Below, in pieces: positions 26,550 through 35,248 of a stretch of DNA of 64,000 nucleotides; position 1 is the first letter of the stretch; every line of letters begins with the position of its first letter. The translations under genes and the position numbers were made by a program. Source of the DNA: Pseudodesulfovibrio sp. S3. GTDB taxonomy: Bacteria; Desulfobacterota; Desulfovibrionia; Desulfovibrionales; Desulfovibrionaceae. The stretch lies in the NCBI RefSeq assembly GCF_004025585.1, contig NZ_QTZO01000012.1:1-64000 (forward strand), written 5' to 3'. A model generated the notes under the pieces. The model was not told the DNA's origin, searched no databases, and saw only the letters and a program-made list of their open reading frames with translations.

Positions 26550-27713
26550 TCAAAAAAGCAGTGTGCTGACCGCGGCCCCGGCCAGGACCACCCACAGGAC
26601 ATCCACGCCCAGGCGCAGGGCCGCAAAGGCGAGCAGGGTGAAGACGGCTTCGGGCGCGTCCCACTGGACGCTCATGCCGAATCTGAATGCGACCGCAGCC
26701 ATGAGACCTACCAGGGAAATCAGGCTGCCCTTGAGCACGCGCCGGGCCAGGGAGGAGCTGGTCAAACGGTCGGCAAAGGGTGTGGCGGCGCAAAGGAAGA
26801 TGAGGGAGGGAGAAAACACGGTCACGGCCGCGACCAGTGCACCGACGGCCCCGGCCAGGGCGTATCCAAGGAATGCGCCCGTCATGACGATGGGACCGGG
26901 CGTGATCTGCCCCAGTGCGATGCCGTCCATGAACTGGCTGCCGGTCAGCCAGTGGCGAACTTCCACCACCTCATGAAGCATGAGCGGCACGGACACGTAT
27001 CCGCCGCCAAAGGCGAAGCAGTCGATCTTGATCATGAGCAGGCCCAGATCGAACAGCCTGGGGTCGGTCAGGTAGAGGGCGCCCATGAAGACGGCCAGCC
27101 CGGCCAGGAGCAGTCCGGCGAATTTCAGCGGCTTGGTGTCGGTCCCGGCATGGTGGAGCGGGCGACCTCCCTGCTCATCCTTCAACAAGATTACGGCCAG
27201 AAAGCAGACCACGGCCATGGCCAGGATCGGGTTGCCCCTGAGGCCGAGCCAGACACCTGCCAGGCAGGCCAGGAGCCGGGCGGACAGGGAATCCAGGTAT
27301 TGCCGGGCGAAGTTCAAGGCGGCGTGGAGAATGAGGGCCACGATGACGAGCTGCATCCCCTGGAACGCAGCGGTCACGGCTTTTACGTTGCGGGCCGAGA
27401 AATAGAGCGCGGACAGGCCGAGCATGAGCAGGAAGGCGGGCAGGCTGAAGCCCAGATACGCGGCCAGGGCACCGGGGCCGCCGCGTGCGCGCAGCCCCAC
27501 GTAGGCCGCCACCTGCATGGCCGTTGCACCGGGAAGGAGTTGGGTCAGGGAGATGCCGAGCCGGAAGCTGTCTTCGTCAAGCCACTGTTCCCGATCCACG
27601 GCCATGGTTCGGATATACGGCACCATGGCAGGCCCGCCGAAAGCGGTCAGCCCGAGCCTGAAAAAACGGCAGAAGATGCGGATCAGGGAAGGGCTGGTCG
27701 AGGCGGCGGTCAT
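26550..27713 (-). CDS. chrA: Chromate transporter family protein
   Basis: This 387-residue membrane protein has the two homologous CHR halves, each with an FGG...P motif (LGLTAFGGPAMVPYI; CFAFGGGYVSVPLM) and the GITPGP-like QITPGPIVMT. Family members export chromate or act on other oxyanions. Its start overlaps the end of the HemW-like gene by four bases (ATGA). Assignment to chromate itself is by family only. Confidence 0.88.
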   Translation of the reverse strand: MTAASTSPSLIRIFCRFFRLGLTAFGGPAMVPYIRTMAVDREQWLDEDSFRLGISLTQLLPGATAMQVAAYVGLRARGGPGALAAYLGFSLPAFLLMLGLSALYFSARNVKAVTAAFQGMQLVIVALILHAALNFARQYLDSLSARLLACLAGVWLGLRGNPILAMAVVCFLAVILLKDEQGGRPLHHAGTDTKPLKFAGLLLAGLAVFMGALYLTDPRLFDLGLLMIKIDCFAFGGGYVSVPLMLHEVVEVRHWLTGSQFMDGIALGQITPGPIVMTGAFLGYALAGAVGALVAAVTVFSPSLIFLCAATPFADRLTSSSLARRVLKGSLISLVGLMAAVAFRFGMSVQWDAPEAVFTLLAFAALRLGVDVLWVVLAGAAVSTLLF

Positions 27714-28942
27714 TCTTCGAAGGCCAGTCGTTTGATGATCACGTTGGACACGAGCATACCGTTTTTGGTCAGCCTGAGTCGTCCCCGGCTGATGCGGACC
27801 AGATTTTCGCGGTGCAGGGCGGTGATGAGCTGTTCCTGCCTTTTGACCAGATCAAAGCCCGTGCGTTTGCGGTACTCCTTGAGATCAAGGCCCTGGCTGG
27901 TGCGCAGGGAAAGCATGACCATCTCCTTGAGCAAATCGTCGTCGGTCAGATCCTCGAAGTCGTTGCCCACCATGGCCCCCCGGATATAGGCATCGTATTC
28001 GTCCATGTAGCGCGGGGTGGAAAACCGCCTGCGCCCCAGGGTGGATACGGCGGACGGGCCGAGGCCGAGGTAGTCCGAACCGTCCCAATACCCGGAGTTG
28101 TGCGAGGACATGAAGCCCATGCGCGCGAAATTGGAAACCTCGTAGTGCATGAAGCCCATGGATTCGAGATATTCGGCCCCGTATATGAACATGCGGCCCT
28201 GCTCCTGGTCCTGGGGCAGGGTCAGGTCGCCGCCTTCGCCGCACCGTTTGGCCATGAGGGTGCCGGGTTCCAAGGTCAGGTTATACGCCGAAATATGTTC
28301 GGGCCGCATCTCGGCCACGATTCTGAGCTGGTCGAGCCAGACCTTGAGCCGCTGGTCCGGCAGTCCCCAGATGAGGTCCAGGCCGATGTTGCCGAATCCT
28401 GCCCGCCGCGCCTGGTCAAAGGCCTGGTAGGCCATGGCCACCGAGTGGGGCCGCCCCATGACATGGAGGTCGGCGTCCTTCAGGCTCTGCATCCCCAGGG
28501 ACAGCCGGTTGAAGCCGATGGAGAGCAACCCCCGAAAATAGCTCGCGTCCTGGGCCGAATCCGGGTTGGCCTCGATGGTCACTTCCATGCCGGGGTTGAA
28601 GGTGAACGCCTTGTCCAGTTCCTTCATGATCCGGTCGAGCTGGCCCAGCGGGATCAGGCTCGGCGTGCCGCCTCCGAAATATATGGTGCGCAGTTTCGGT
28701 TTTTGCAGCCGCTGGCCCCAGAGAGCGATCTCCTGGAGCAGCAGATTGAAATACCAGGAAAAGGTGACCTGATTGAAGGACTGGGAATGGAAGGAGCAAT
28801 AGTGGCAGCGGGACTGGCAGAACGGGACGTGGATGTAGAGCAACAGTCCTTTGCCGTTGTTCCCGTTGGTAGGCTTTCTCTTGCTCCCGGCCTCGGGGAA
28901 AGCGGGTTTTACCGGGACGTTTTCACCATAGATTCTGCCCAT
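27710..28942 (-). CDS. hemW: HemW-like radical SAM protein
   Basis: The radical SAM motif CQSRCHYC is at the N-terminus, followed by YFGGGTPSLIP and the HemN/HemW signature GLDLIWGLPDQ. HemW proteins bind and insert heme, unlike the true coproporphyrinogen dehydrogenase HemN. The 410-residue length and the C-terminal HemN_C region (ITALHRENLVRISRGRLRLT) fit HemW. The start has GGAGG six bases upstream. It is the first of a HemW-chrA pair. Confidence 0.9.
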   Translation of the reverse strand: MGRIYGENVPVKPAFPEAGSKRKPTNGNNGKGLLLYIHVPFCQSRCHYCSFHSQSFNQVTFSWYFNLLLQEIALWGQRLQKPKLRTIYFGGGTPSLIPLGQLDRIMKELDKAFTFNPGMEVTIEANPDSAQDASYFRGLLSIGFNRLSLGMQSLKDADLHVMGRPHSVAMAYQAFDQARRAGFGNIGLDLIWGLPDQRLKVWLDQLRIVAEMRPEHISAYNLTLEPGTLMAKRCGEGGDLTLPQDQEQGRMFIYGAEYLESMGFMHYEVSNFARMGFMSSHNSGYWDGSDYLGLGPSAVSTLGRRRFSTPRYMDEYDAYIRGAMVGNDFEDLTDDDLLKEMVMLSLRTSQGLDLKEYRKRTGFDLVKRQEQLITALHRENLVRISRGRLRLTKNGMLVSNVIIKRLAFEE

Positions 28943-28945
28943 GGA

Positions 28946-29302
28946 TCACCTCCGCACGTGGCGGCTGGAAAACGTGATCAGCGTGCCGATGAAGATATAG
29001 GCGGTCGCTGCCAGACCGATCAGGGCCACGGAGAGCGCCGCAGGGAATGCGCCCAAGGATACCAGCAGAAGGCCGGTTCCCTCATAGAGCATGATGATCG
29101 AGATGGCCCAGATGGAGATGACCCGGCCCTTGTGGGCGAACCAGGCGATGATCGCATAGGTGGCCACGGCCAGGATGCCCATTCCCCAAGTCTCGCCCGT
29201 ATTCAGCGCCAGCCCTTTGAGTACTGCGGTCACGGTCTTGATGATCAGAAAACCGACGAGCACGGTCTCGCGCCGCAGGAGAAATTCGATCAGCGTGCGC
29301 AT
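28946..29302 (-). CDS. Small membrane protein of unknown function
   Basis: The 118-residue protein has three or four transmembrane segments (WGMGILAVATYAIIAWFA; VISIWAISIIMLYEGTG; LSVALIGLAATAYIFIGTLI). Its frame is bounded closely by queH upstream and hemW downstream (3-base gaps), so it is part of one operon. It resembles DUF2127-type small membrane proteins in shape, but I cannot confirm a family. Confidence 0.7.
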   Translation of the reverse strand: MRTLIEFLLRRETVLVGFLIIKTVTAVLKGLALNTGETWGMGILAVATYAIIAWFAHKGRVISIWAISIIMLYEGTGLLLVSLGAFPAALSVALIGLAATAYIFIGTLITFSSRHVRR

Positions 29303-29305
29303 GGC

Positions 29306-29848
29306 CTAGCCCTTCAGTTCCTTCTTGTACCGCTCGTTTTCGCTGTACAGGCAGCCGCAGTACTGCTGCCGGTATATCCCCCACTCCTTGGAGGTCTCGA
29401 TGCCCTCCTGCCAGCCTTCGCGGAAGTCGTGATAGAGAAAGTTCGTATGGGCCGATTCCAGGTCGTGTGCGAGGGCCGCGATGCCATCGTGTTTCTGGTG
29501 TTTTGAATAGAGCAGCGTGGTGGTGAAAAAATTGAATCCGCCCTTCTTCGCGATCTGCGCCGTGCGCTCCATGCGCATGGCATAACAGTGGAAACAGCGA
29601 TTGTTCTCGCGGTGGGCCACGGCCCGGAACCACTCCTGCGGCCGGTATTCGTCGTCCTTGACGATGACCCTGATGCCGAGCTTCTCGGCCACGGCCAAAC
29701 ACCCGTCCCGCCGCTTCACGTATTCCATGAGCGGATGGATGTTCGGGTTGTAAAACAGACCCGTGACCTCATATCCCTGGTCCAGAAGGGTTTTCAGGGT
29801 GGTGATGGAACACGGTCCGCAACAGATATGGAGAAGCACTCTTTTCAT
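29306..29848 (-). CDS. queH: Epoxyqueuosine reductase QueH
   Basis: QueH makes the last step of queuosine synthesis, reducing epoxyqueuosine in tRNA. The 180-residue protein carries the paired cysteine motifs of the family: HICCGPC at the N-terminus, CFHCYAMRM centrally and QYCGCLYSE near the C-terminus, which bind an Fe-S cluster and another metal. The ATG at 29848 begins MKRVLLHICC; the longer frame to 29941 runs into repeat sequence and is rejected. Confidence 0.93.
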   Translation of the reverse strand: MKRVLLHICCGPCSITTLKTLLDQGYEVTGLFYNPNIHPLMEYVKRRDGCLAVAEKLGIRVIVKDDEYRPQEWFRAVAHRENNRCFHCYAMRMERTAQIAKKGGFNFFTTTLLYSKHQKHDGIAALAHDLESAHTNFLYHDFREGWQEGIETSKEWGIYRQQYCGCLYSENERYKKELKG

Positions 29849-29921
29849 ATGGCAGCCAGTTTGAGCGCATTTGCCCCGGTTTGTAAAGGGAGGGGAGGGG
29901 GTGATGCCTTCCCCCAGACCT

Positions 29922-29964
29922 CCATCCCCTCCCTTTCCCAAACTTTTTGGTGTCGCTTTGCGGG
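29922..29964 (+). repeat. Dispersed AAACTTTTTG element, copy d
   Basis: CCCTCCC, CAAACTTTTTGGTGTCGC and TTTGCGGGG match the copy at 53990-54028 closely. It lies between queH and the RHS remnant, in a gap that otherwise shows only purine/pyrimidine-rich runs. Confidence 0.5.
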
Positions 29965-30093
29965 GTGGGACGAAACATTGTCAAAGTGCTTTTCCTGTGC
30001 ATTCTTTATCAAAACGGGGTGTTGCGGATATCCCGTGTTACGCTTTTCGCAAATAATCAAGGGCTGCCGTGGGCAGTTCAAAGGAGAAAGCGA

Positions 30094-30546
30094 ATGCGCG
30101 TATTTGAAATGGAACTGAGGCGCGACCAGAACGGTCGCATTGTCGATAAAATCGAAATGGTTAAGGGAAGACCGGTCGCAGGGGTCTACGCTTATGACGC
30201 AGCGGGGCGTCTGTTTGAGGCGCGCATTGACGGGCGGCTTGTCTGCCGGTGCTATTACGACAAGGCGGGCCGCCGTATGCGGGATTATCTGCCCGCAACT
30301 GCCCAATGCCATGCGCCGGGAAGATGGGGCCGTGTTCATCCTGCACGTTGATCAGGTCGGCTCCTTGCGAATTGTTGCCGACACCAGTGGCTACGTGATA
30401 AAGGAGGTTCTGTATGATCCCTTCGGCGGCATCACGGAGGACATCAGTCCGTGGCTTGCCCGACCCCATCGGGGATGCCGGAGGCGGCCCGGACTGGTAC
30501 GGGTATTGTCTGGATGATCCGGTCAACGGGGTGGCCCCAATGTCTT
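30094..30546 (+). pseudogene. RHS/YD-repeat protein remnant
   Basis: Three reading frames must be joined to read an RHS core. The first (30094-30350) encodes GVYAYDAAGRLFEARIDG and RLVCRCYYDKAGRRMRDY, YD-repeat sequence. The second continues from about 30330 as DQVGSLRIVADTSGYVIKEV and LYDPFGGITED. The third, from about 30453, gives LPDPIGDAGGGPDWYGYC and LDDPVNG, the usual end of the RHS core. The stretch between the second and third is missing residues normally found in RHS cores, so there is an internal deletion plus two frameshifts. The variable toxin tip is absent. An AAGGAG precedes the ATG. Confidence 0.8.
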
Positions 30547-30604
30547 TTCATCGATCCCCGCTCCATGGTAGGCTGTTTTCCTGAACCGTCAGCGAGGACA
30601 CTCC

Positions 30605-31204
30605 ATGCCTGAATATACCGGTATCAATCATTTGGCCATGGTCACCGGCGATATGGACGCCACTATCCGTTTCTGGCGCGATCTGCTGGGGATGCGCATG
30701 ATCATCGGGTTGGGGCATCCCGGGTATCGCCATTACTTCTTCGAGATATCCGAAAACGACATGATCGCCTTTTTCGAGTGGCCCGGTGTGGAGCCGCTGG
30801 AAGAGCGGGACCACGGGTTCCCGGTCAAGGGGCGGATCGGTTTCGACCACATTTCCTTTGGCGTGGCTTCGGAAGACGATTTGTGGGAGATCAAAGACAA
30901 GCTGGAGGCCGCCGATATCTGGTGTTCCGAGGTGGTCGATCACGGGTTCATCCATTCCATCTACGCCTTTGATCCCAACAACATCCCCATCGAGTTCAGT
31001 TCCAGTGTGCCCGGTGTGGACCTGCGCAAAACCCCGGTCATGACCGACACCGATCCCAGCAGCGAGGCTCTCAAGGGCCCGGAGCCGCAGACCGGGGTGT
31101 GGCCCGCAGTGGGCAGCCCCACGCCCGCGAGCGAACGGGCCTCCTACGAGGGCGAGGGTCGGAAGGTGATTGAGGCCCTGCGCAAGCTGGAGGCCGGGGA
31201 ATAG
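30605..31204 (+). CDS. VOC/glyoxalase superfamily protein
   Basis: The N-terminal 135 residues form a vicinal-oxygen-chelate fold (INHLAMVTGDMDATIRFW, DHISFGVASEDDL, IYAFDPNNIPIEFS) with the expected His and Glu metal ligands. The last 60 residues are a low-complexity Pro/Ser-rich tail. Glyoxalase/dioxygenase-like enzymes of this type act on diverse small molecules; the substrate is unknown. Confidence 0.87.
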   Translation: MPEYTGINHLAMVTGDMDATIRFWRDLLGMRMIIGLGHPGYRHYFFEISENDMIAFFEWPGVEPLEERDHGFPVKGRIGFDHISFGVASEDDLWEIKDKLEAADIWCSEVVDHGFIHSIYAFDPNNIPIEFSSSVPGVDLRKTPVMTDTDPSSEALKGPEPQTGVWPAVGSPTPASERASYEGEGRKVIEALRKLEAGE

Positions 31205-31277
31205 AGCGGCCAGGCTGTCGAGTTTCTCTTGTAAATGGTCCGCAAGTCACCTAGGGCTTTTGGCTCAAGGAGAAACC

Positions 31278-32006
31278 GTGACCAGACCCGCTGCCCATAT
31301 TTCCTTTCAGTACCCCTGCCGCAGGGGCGCCTTCATCCGCCGCATAAAGCGGTTTACCGTGGAGGCCGAGGCCCTGGACGGGCCGGACAGGGGCGTCATC
31401 CTCAAGGCGCACACCAACAATACGGGTTCCATGCTCGGTCTGCTCAAGCCGGGCGCAACGGCCCTGCTTTCTCCCGCCGCCAATCCCGACCGCAAGCTCA
31501 AGTACACCCTCGAAGGGCTGGAACTGTCCGGGGCCATGGTCGGGGTGAACACCCTCACGCCCAACCGCATGTTGTATGCGGCCTGGCAGGCCGGGGCCAT
31601 GGCCGAGATGGACGGCTACGCGCATTTTCAGAAGGAAGCCAAGGTGGGGCAGAGCCGTCTTGACGCGCACCTCTTCGGCGAGCGCGGCGAGCTCTGGGTG
31701 GAATGCAAGAACGTGACCATGGTCGAGGACGGCGTGGCCTGCTTCCCGGACGCGGTCACCGAGCGGGGACAGAAGCATCTGCACGAGCTCATGTCCCTTG
31801 CTGAAACCGGGGTGCGGGTGGCCCTGTTCTTCCTGGTTCAGCGGCCTGACGGCCACTGCTTCGGCCCGGCGGATTTCGTTGATCCTGTCTATGCGCAGCT
31901 GTTTTATCGGGCCTTGGATGCAGGCGTGGAGGCGTGGCCGTATGTGGCTGAAGTGGATGAAAACGGCATACGCCTGGGCCACAGGCTGAAGGTGGTGCGG
32001 CCGTGA
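31278..32006 (+). CDS. sfsA: SfsA family DNA-binding/nuclease-like protein
   Basis: The 242-residue SfsA protein has the restriction-enzyme-like core (SRLDAHLFGERGELWVECKN with conserved D and E-x-K) and NTGSMLGLL near the N-terminus. I start it at the GTG 31278, which has AAGGAG five bases upstream and gives the normal SfsA length; the frame is open from 31170. The downstream DMT gene overlaps by four bases. Confidence 0.92.
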   Translation: MTRPAAHISFQYPCRRGAFIRRIKRFTVEAEALDGPDRGVILKAHTNNTGSMLGLLKPGATALLSPAANPDRKLKYTLEGLELSGAMVGVNTLTPNRMLYAAWQAGAMAEMDGYAHFQKEAKVGQSRLDAHLFGERGELWVECKNVTMVEDGVACFPDAVTERGQKHLHELMSLAETGVRVALFFLVQRPDGHCFGPADFVDPVYAQLFYRALDAGVEAWPYVAEVDENGIRLGHRLKVVRP

Positions 32007-32854
32007 GTTCGCTTTTGGTCGGTGCAATCCTCATCAGCTTTTCGTCGGTCATGGTGGTCCTGGCCGGGCTGCCGCCGGATGTGACCGGATTCTATCGGCT
32101 GACGATCGGCGGACTGGCCATGCTGGCGTTCCTGGCCCGGCAGGGCAAGCTCGGGTTGTTCACGCCCAATGTCCTCAAGTGGGGGTTGGTGGCCGGGGTG
32201 TTCTTTGCCGGGGACTTCGTGTTCTGGCACCGGTCCATTACCTTTGTGGGACCCGGCCTTTCCACCATGCTCGGCAATTTCCAGGTCATTCCCATGGCGG
32301 TCGTATCCGCGCTGTTCTTCAAGGAGCGGATGCCGCCACGGCTGTATATTGCCATACTTTTGGCTCTGGCCGGACTCTATCTCATGGTGGGCGTGGGATG
32401 GGACGGGTTTACTTCCGACTATCGGATGGGCGTGATCTTCGGCCTGCTCACCGCAGTGTTCTATGCCCTGTACATGCTCTCCCTCAAGTATGCCCTGGCC
32501 AAGGACCGTGCGGATTCGCTGGTCATGGCTGCTGCCGCTGCCCTGTTCACCGGTGCGCTGCTCGGGGGCCTGGCCGTGGGGCAGGGCCAGGCGTTCGCTT
32601 TCCCGTCAGTTCAATCCGTGGTCGCCATTGCGGCCCTGGCTCTGATCTGTCACGCCGTGGGCTGGTTTCTGATCACCCGGGGTATCCAGGCCGTGCGAGG
32701 GGCATTGGTGGGGCTGATCCTGTTGTTGCAGCCCACTTTGTCCTTTCTCTGGGACATCCTGTTCTTCGGCAAGCCGGTCAACTGGGTGGAATTGTCCGGC
32801 GTGGGCTTGGCCCTGGTCGGCATCTACATCGGTTCCATCAAGGACAGGAAATGA
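32003..32854 (+). CDS. EamA/DMT family transporter
   Basis: A 283-residue ten-helix drug/metabolite transporter-type protein with two EamA repeats (VTGFYRLTIGGLAMLAFLA; GALVGLILLLQPTLSFLWD). It starts with GTG inside the sfsA stop (GTGA). The substrate is unknown; DMT proteins export amino acids, metabolites or drugs. Confidence 0.85.
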   Translation: MSSLLVGAILISFSSVMVVLAGLPPDVTGFYRLTIGGLAMLAFLARQGKLGLFTPNVLKWGLVAGVFFAGDFVFWHRSITFVGPGLSTMLGNFQVIPMAVVSALFFKERMPPRLYIAILLALAGLYLMVGVGWDGFTSDYRMGVIFGLLTAVFYALYMLSLKYALAKDRADSLVMAAAAALFTGALLGGLAVGQGQAFAFPSVQSVVAIAALALICHAVGWFLITRGIQAVRGALVGLILLLQPTLSFLWDILFFGKPVNWVELSGVGLALVGIYIGSIKDRK

Positions 32855-32856
32855 AA

Positions 32857-32877
32857 AAACCGCCTTGCGGGCGGTTT
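32857..32877 (-). terminator. Terminator of the thioesterase gene
   Basis: The eight-base-pair stem AAACCGCC/GGCGGTTT with a five-base loop is followed on the minus strand by a run of T, typical of an intrinsic terminator. It also lies three bases beyond the plus-strand DMT gene, so it may serve both convergent genes. Confidence 0.8.
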
Positions 32878-32897
32878 ATCGATCAATGATTCCGGTC

Positions 32898-33398
32898 TCA
32901 GTCCTTTTGCAGACAGACCCTTTTGCCTTCTTCCAGTTCCCGTTCCTTCTTGCGCAGTTCGCGGCGCAACTCGGCTTCCTTGTAGCGCCGTTTGGCCGTC
33001 TCGGTTTCGAGTTTCAACGGAGGCACGGGCGTGGGTCTTCCGTTTTCGTCCAAGGCCACGTAGGTCAGGTAGGCGGAGTTGGTATGACGGACTTCGCCGG
33101 TCCTGAGGTTTTCCGATTCCACGCGCACGCCGATTTCCATGGAGGAGCGGCCCACGTGGTTGAGACTTGCCTTGAAGGTGAGCAGTTCGCCCATGTAGGC
33201 GGGCTGTTTGAAGGCCATCCGGTCTATGGAGACCGTGACCGTGTTGCCGCGGGAATGTCGCTTGGCCACCACTCCGCCTGCGGTGTCGATATGCTTGAGT
33301 ATGACGCCGCCGTGCAGATTGCCTGCCGGGTTGGCATCCTGGGGCAGAACCAGGTGGGTCATGAGCACCTCGGATTCTGCTGCTGATTTCGGTTCCAT
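32898..33398 (-). CDS. Acyl-CoA thioesterase, hotdog fold
   Basis: The 166-residue protein has a hotdog-fold thioesterase core (MTHLVLPQDANPAGNLHGG and the downstream GGVVAKRHSRG) of the YciA/BFIT type, which hydrolyses acyl-CoA. A charged C-terminal tail (RYKEAELRRELRKKEREL) is probably a coiled coil. GAGGAA precedes the ATG. The small protein upstream ends two bases before this start. Confidence 0.88.
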   Translation of the reverse strand: MEPKSAAESEVLMTHLVLPQDANPAGNLHGGVILKHIDTAGGVVAKRHSRGNTVTVSIDRMAFKQPAYMGELLTFKASLNHVGRSSMEIGVRVESENLRTGEVRHTNSAYLTYVALDENGRPTPVPPLKLETETAKRRYKEAELRRELRKKERELEEGKRVCLQKD

Positions 33399-33399
33399 A

Positions 33400-33642
33400 T
33401 TATTCCTCCCTGGATTTGCCGTATTGCACGCGCGCCTCCCAGACCAGTTTGCCGATCTTGCGGCCCAGGTCGGTCTGACGTGTTTTCATGAGGGCCTCGG
33501 CCGCTTCCAAATTGCCCTGCTGTTTGAGCAGGGTGGCGGACTCGAGGTCGCGCAAGTGTTTCTCGCACTCGCGTATCATAGCCGAAAGGTTCATGCTTTC
33601 CAATTCTTTTGGCACACGGACGCTGCGTACTTTCTTGCTCAT
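33400..33642 (-). CDS. Small conserved helical protein
   Basis: An 80-residue, highly charged, probably all-helical protein (MIRECEKHLRDLESATLLKQ). It has no signal peptide or recognised domain. It is translationally close to the thioesterase gene, suggesting an operon. The start is the ATG at 33642; a GTG two codons earlier is possible. Confidence 0.6.
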   Translation of the reverse strand: MSKKVRSVRVPKELESMNLSAMIRECEKHLRDLESATLLKQQGNLEAAEALMKTRQTDLGRKIGKLVWEARVQYGKSREE

Positions 33643-33748
33643 CTCCACCCCCCGGAGTTTTCACTTTGTCATTCAAAGTGATGACAGAGCGTGGGGCGAC
33701 GGTCAAGACCGTATTGCGCGATTTCCTCAAGTGGGGCAAGGTGTGGAT

Positions 33749-34078
33749 ATGAATGTCTCACCAGCCTTTCGGGGCATCGTCCGTAATATCTGCACCACCG
33801 TGACGCTCATCGGTCTGTGCCTGCTCGGCGTGGTCGGGCTGGAGGCCTATGAGGGCAAGCTGGTCGCGCTTTTTTTCCCCGGCATGGATCACAGCGTAAA
33901 ACACCAGGCATACGCCCTGCTCCTGAGTTTGCCCGTGCCGCTTCATGTCGTGTTCATCGGCCTGATCATACAGAAGCAGTGGCTGACAAGGGGCATGGCC
34001 CGGTTCGCCTGGATCGGCATCGTCGTTTCGGGCCTGTGGCTCGGCGCGGCCCTGGCCGTGAAGGCGCTTGTTCTGTGA
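33749..34078 (+). CDS. Small three-helix membrane protein
   Basis: The 109-residue product has three transmembrane segments (ICTTVTLIGLCLLGVVGLEA; ALLLSLPVPLHVVFIGLII; FAWIGIVVSGLWLGAALAV). AAGG lies seven bases before the ATG. No family recognised. Confidence 0.65.
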   Translation: MNVSPAFRGIVRNICTTVTLIGLCLLGVVGLEAYEGKLVALFFPGMDHSVKHQAYALLLSLPVPLHVVFIGLIIQKQWLTRGMARFAWIGIVVSGLWLGAALAVKALVL

Positions 34079-34118
34079 CCGACTCCGGTCCGCAAAGGCT
34101 GTTTCCCGCAATGAAAAA

Positions 34119-34146
34119 GGCGCGCCATGCTCTGACACGGCGCGCC
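34119..34146 (-). terminator. Terminator of the Xaa-Pro peptidase gene
   Basis: A perfect GGCGCGCC/GGCGCGCC stem with a 12-base loop is followed on the minus strand by TTTTTC. It lies 26 bases past the stop of the peptidase gene. Confidence 0.75.
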
Positions 34147-34172
34147 GATTGATGTTTTCAGCCTGATGCAGG

Positions 34173-35240
34173 CTACATCACCCGGCAGCCGTCTTCGGTG
34201 ACAAGCACCTGGTATTCCCAGCGGATGCCGCCCCAGGCCGGGTCGTACAGGCCGGGCTCCACGGTGACCACCATGCCGGGTTCGAGGACGCCCTGGGCGG
34301 CTCTGGACAGGCTCGGCGGCTCATGGGTCTCCAGGCCGACGCCGTGGCCCAGGCCGTGGGTGAACATGCCTTCCACCCCGTCTTTCTGGAAGACCGCGTA
34401 GGAGGCCAGGTAGGCGTCCACGCAGGACAGGCCGGGGCGGATGATGTCAATGGCCGCGGCTTGAGCGGCGCGCACCTGATCCATGGTCTTTTTGAAGCGG
34501 TCGGACGGTGTGTCGCCCACCCAGAAGGTGCGGGTCTGGTCCGAGTTGTACCCCAGGTAGCGGCAGCCGGTGTCGATGAGCACCAGTTCGTTCTCGCGGA
34601 GTTTGGTCTCGCCCGGAATGGCGTGGGGCAGGGCCGCGTTGGGGCCGACTCCCACGATGGTGGAAAAGGCCATGCCTTCGGCTCCGTGCTCGCGGAAGAA
34701 TTTCTCCACAAGCCAGGAAATCTCTCTTTCGGTCCTGCCGGGGATGAGTTGGCCTTCAATGTATTCGAACAATTCATGGTTGAGCCGGATGGACTCGTCC
34801 ATGCGCCGGATTTCGTCGGCGTCCTTGATGATGCGCAGGCTCTCCACGATGTTTTCCGTGGGCGTCAGGCTGACGAACTCGGTGAGCTTGTCGTAGTCGA
34901 ACAAATGCAGCGCCTTGGGTTCGAAACCCATGGCGGTCACGCCCTTGCCGTTGAGGAAGGTGCAGATCTCCAGATGCTTCTTGGCAGAGTAGACGCAGAT
35001 GTTTTTTTCGTCCCACGTCTTGCGGGCCGCATCGACATACCGGGGATCGGTGAAGAGGTAGTCCTCGCCCGGGGTGATCACGAGCCAGCCAGAGGATTCG
35101 TTGCACTGGGCGTCGTGCAGTTCGAATCCGCTCAGATAATAGCGGTTGGCAGCCAGGGACACGAGCATGGCGGGCAGTTCGCGCGCCTGCATTTCCTCTT
35201 TCAGGGCTTCGCGGCGTTTTTCGAAGATGTCGGTGTTCAT
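34173..35240 (-). CDS. Xaa-Pro aminopeptidase, M24 family
   Basis: The 355-residue protein has an N-terminal creatinase-like domain and a C-terminal pita-bread fold. Metal ligands are visible as VLIDTGCRYLGYNSDQTRTF (two Asp), HGVGLETHEPP (His) and TVEPGLYDPAWGGIRWEY (two Glu), the dinuclear metal site of M24 peptidases. It cleaves N-terminal residues before proline. The ATG at 35240 gives MNTDIFEKRREAL; a TTG four codons earlier opens the frame. Confidence 0.9.
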   Translation of the reverse strand: MNTDIFEKRREALKEEMQARELPAMLVSLAANRYYLSGFELHDAQCNESSGWLVITPGEDYLFTDPRYVDAARKTWDEKNICVYSAKKHLEICTFLNGKGVTAMGFEPKALHLFDYDKLTEFVSLTPTENIVESLRIIKDADEIRRMDESIRLNHELFEYIEGQLIPGRTEREISWLVEKFFREHGAEGMAFSTIVGVGPNAALPHAIPGETKLRENELVLIDTGCRYLGYNSDQTRTFWVGDTPSDRFKKTMDQVRAAQAAAIDIIRPGLSCVDAYLASYAVFQKDGVEGMFTHGLGHGVGLETHEPPSLSRAAQGVLEPGMVVTVEPGLYDPAWGGIRWEYQVLVTEDGCRVM

Positions 35241-35248
35241 GAGGTGTA

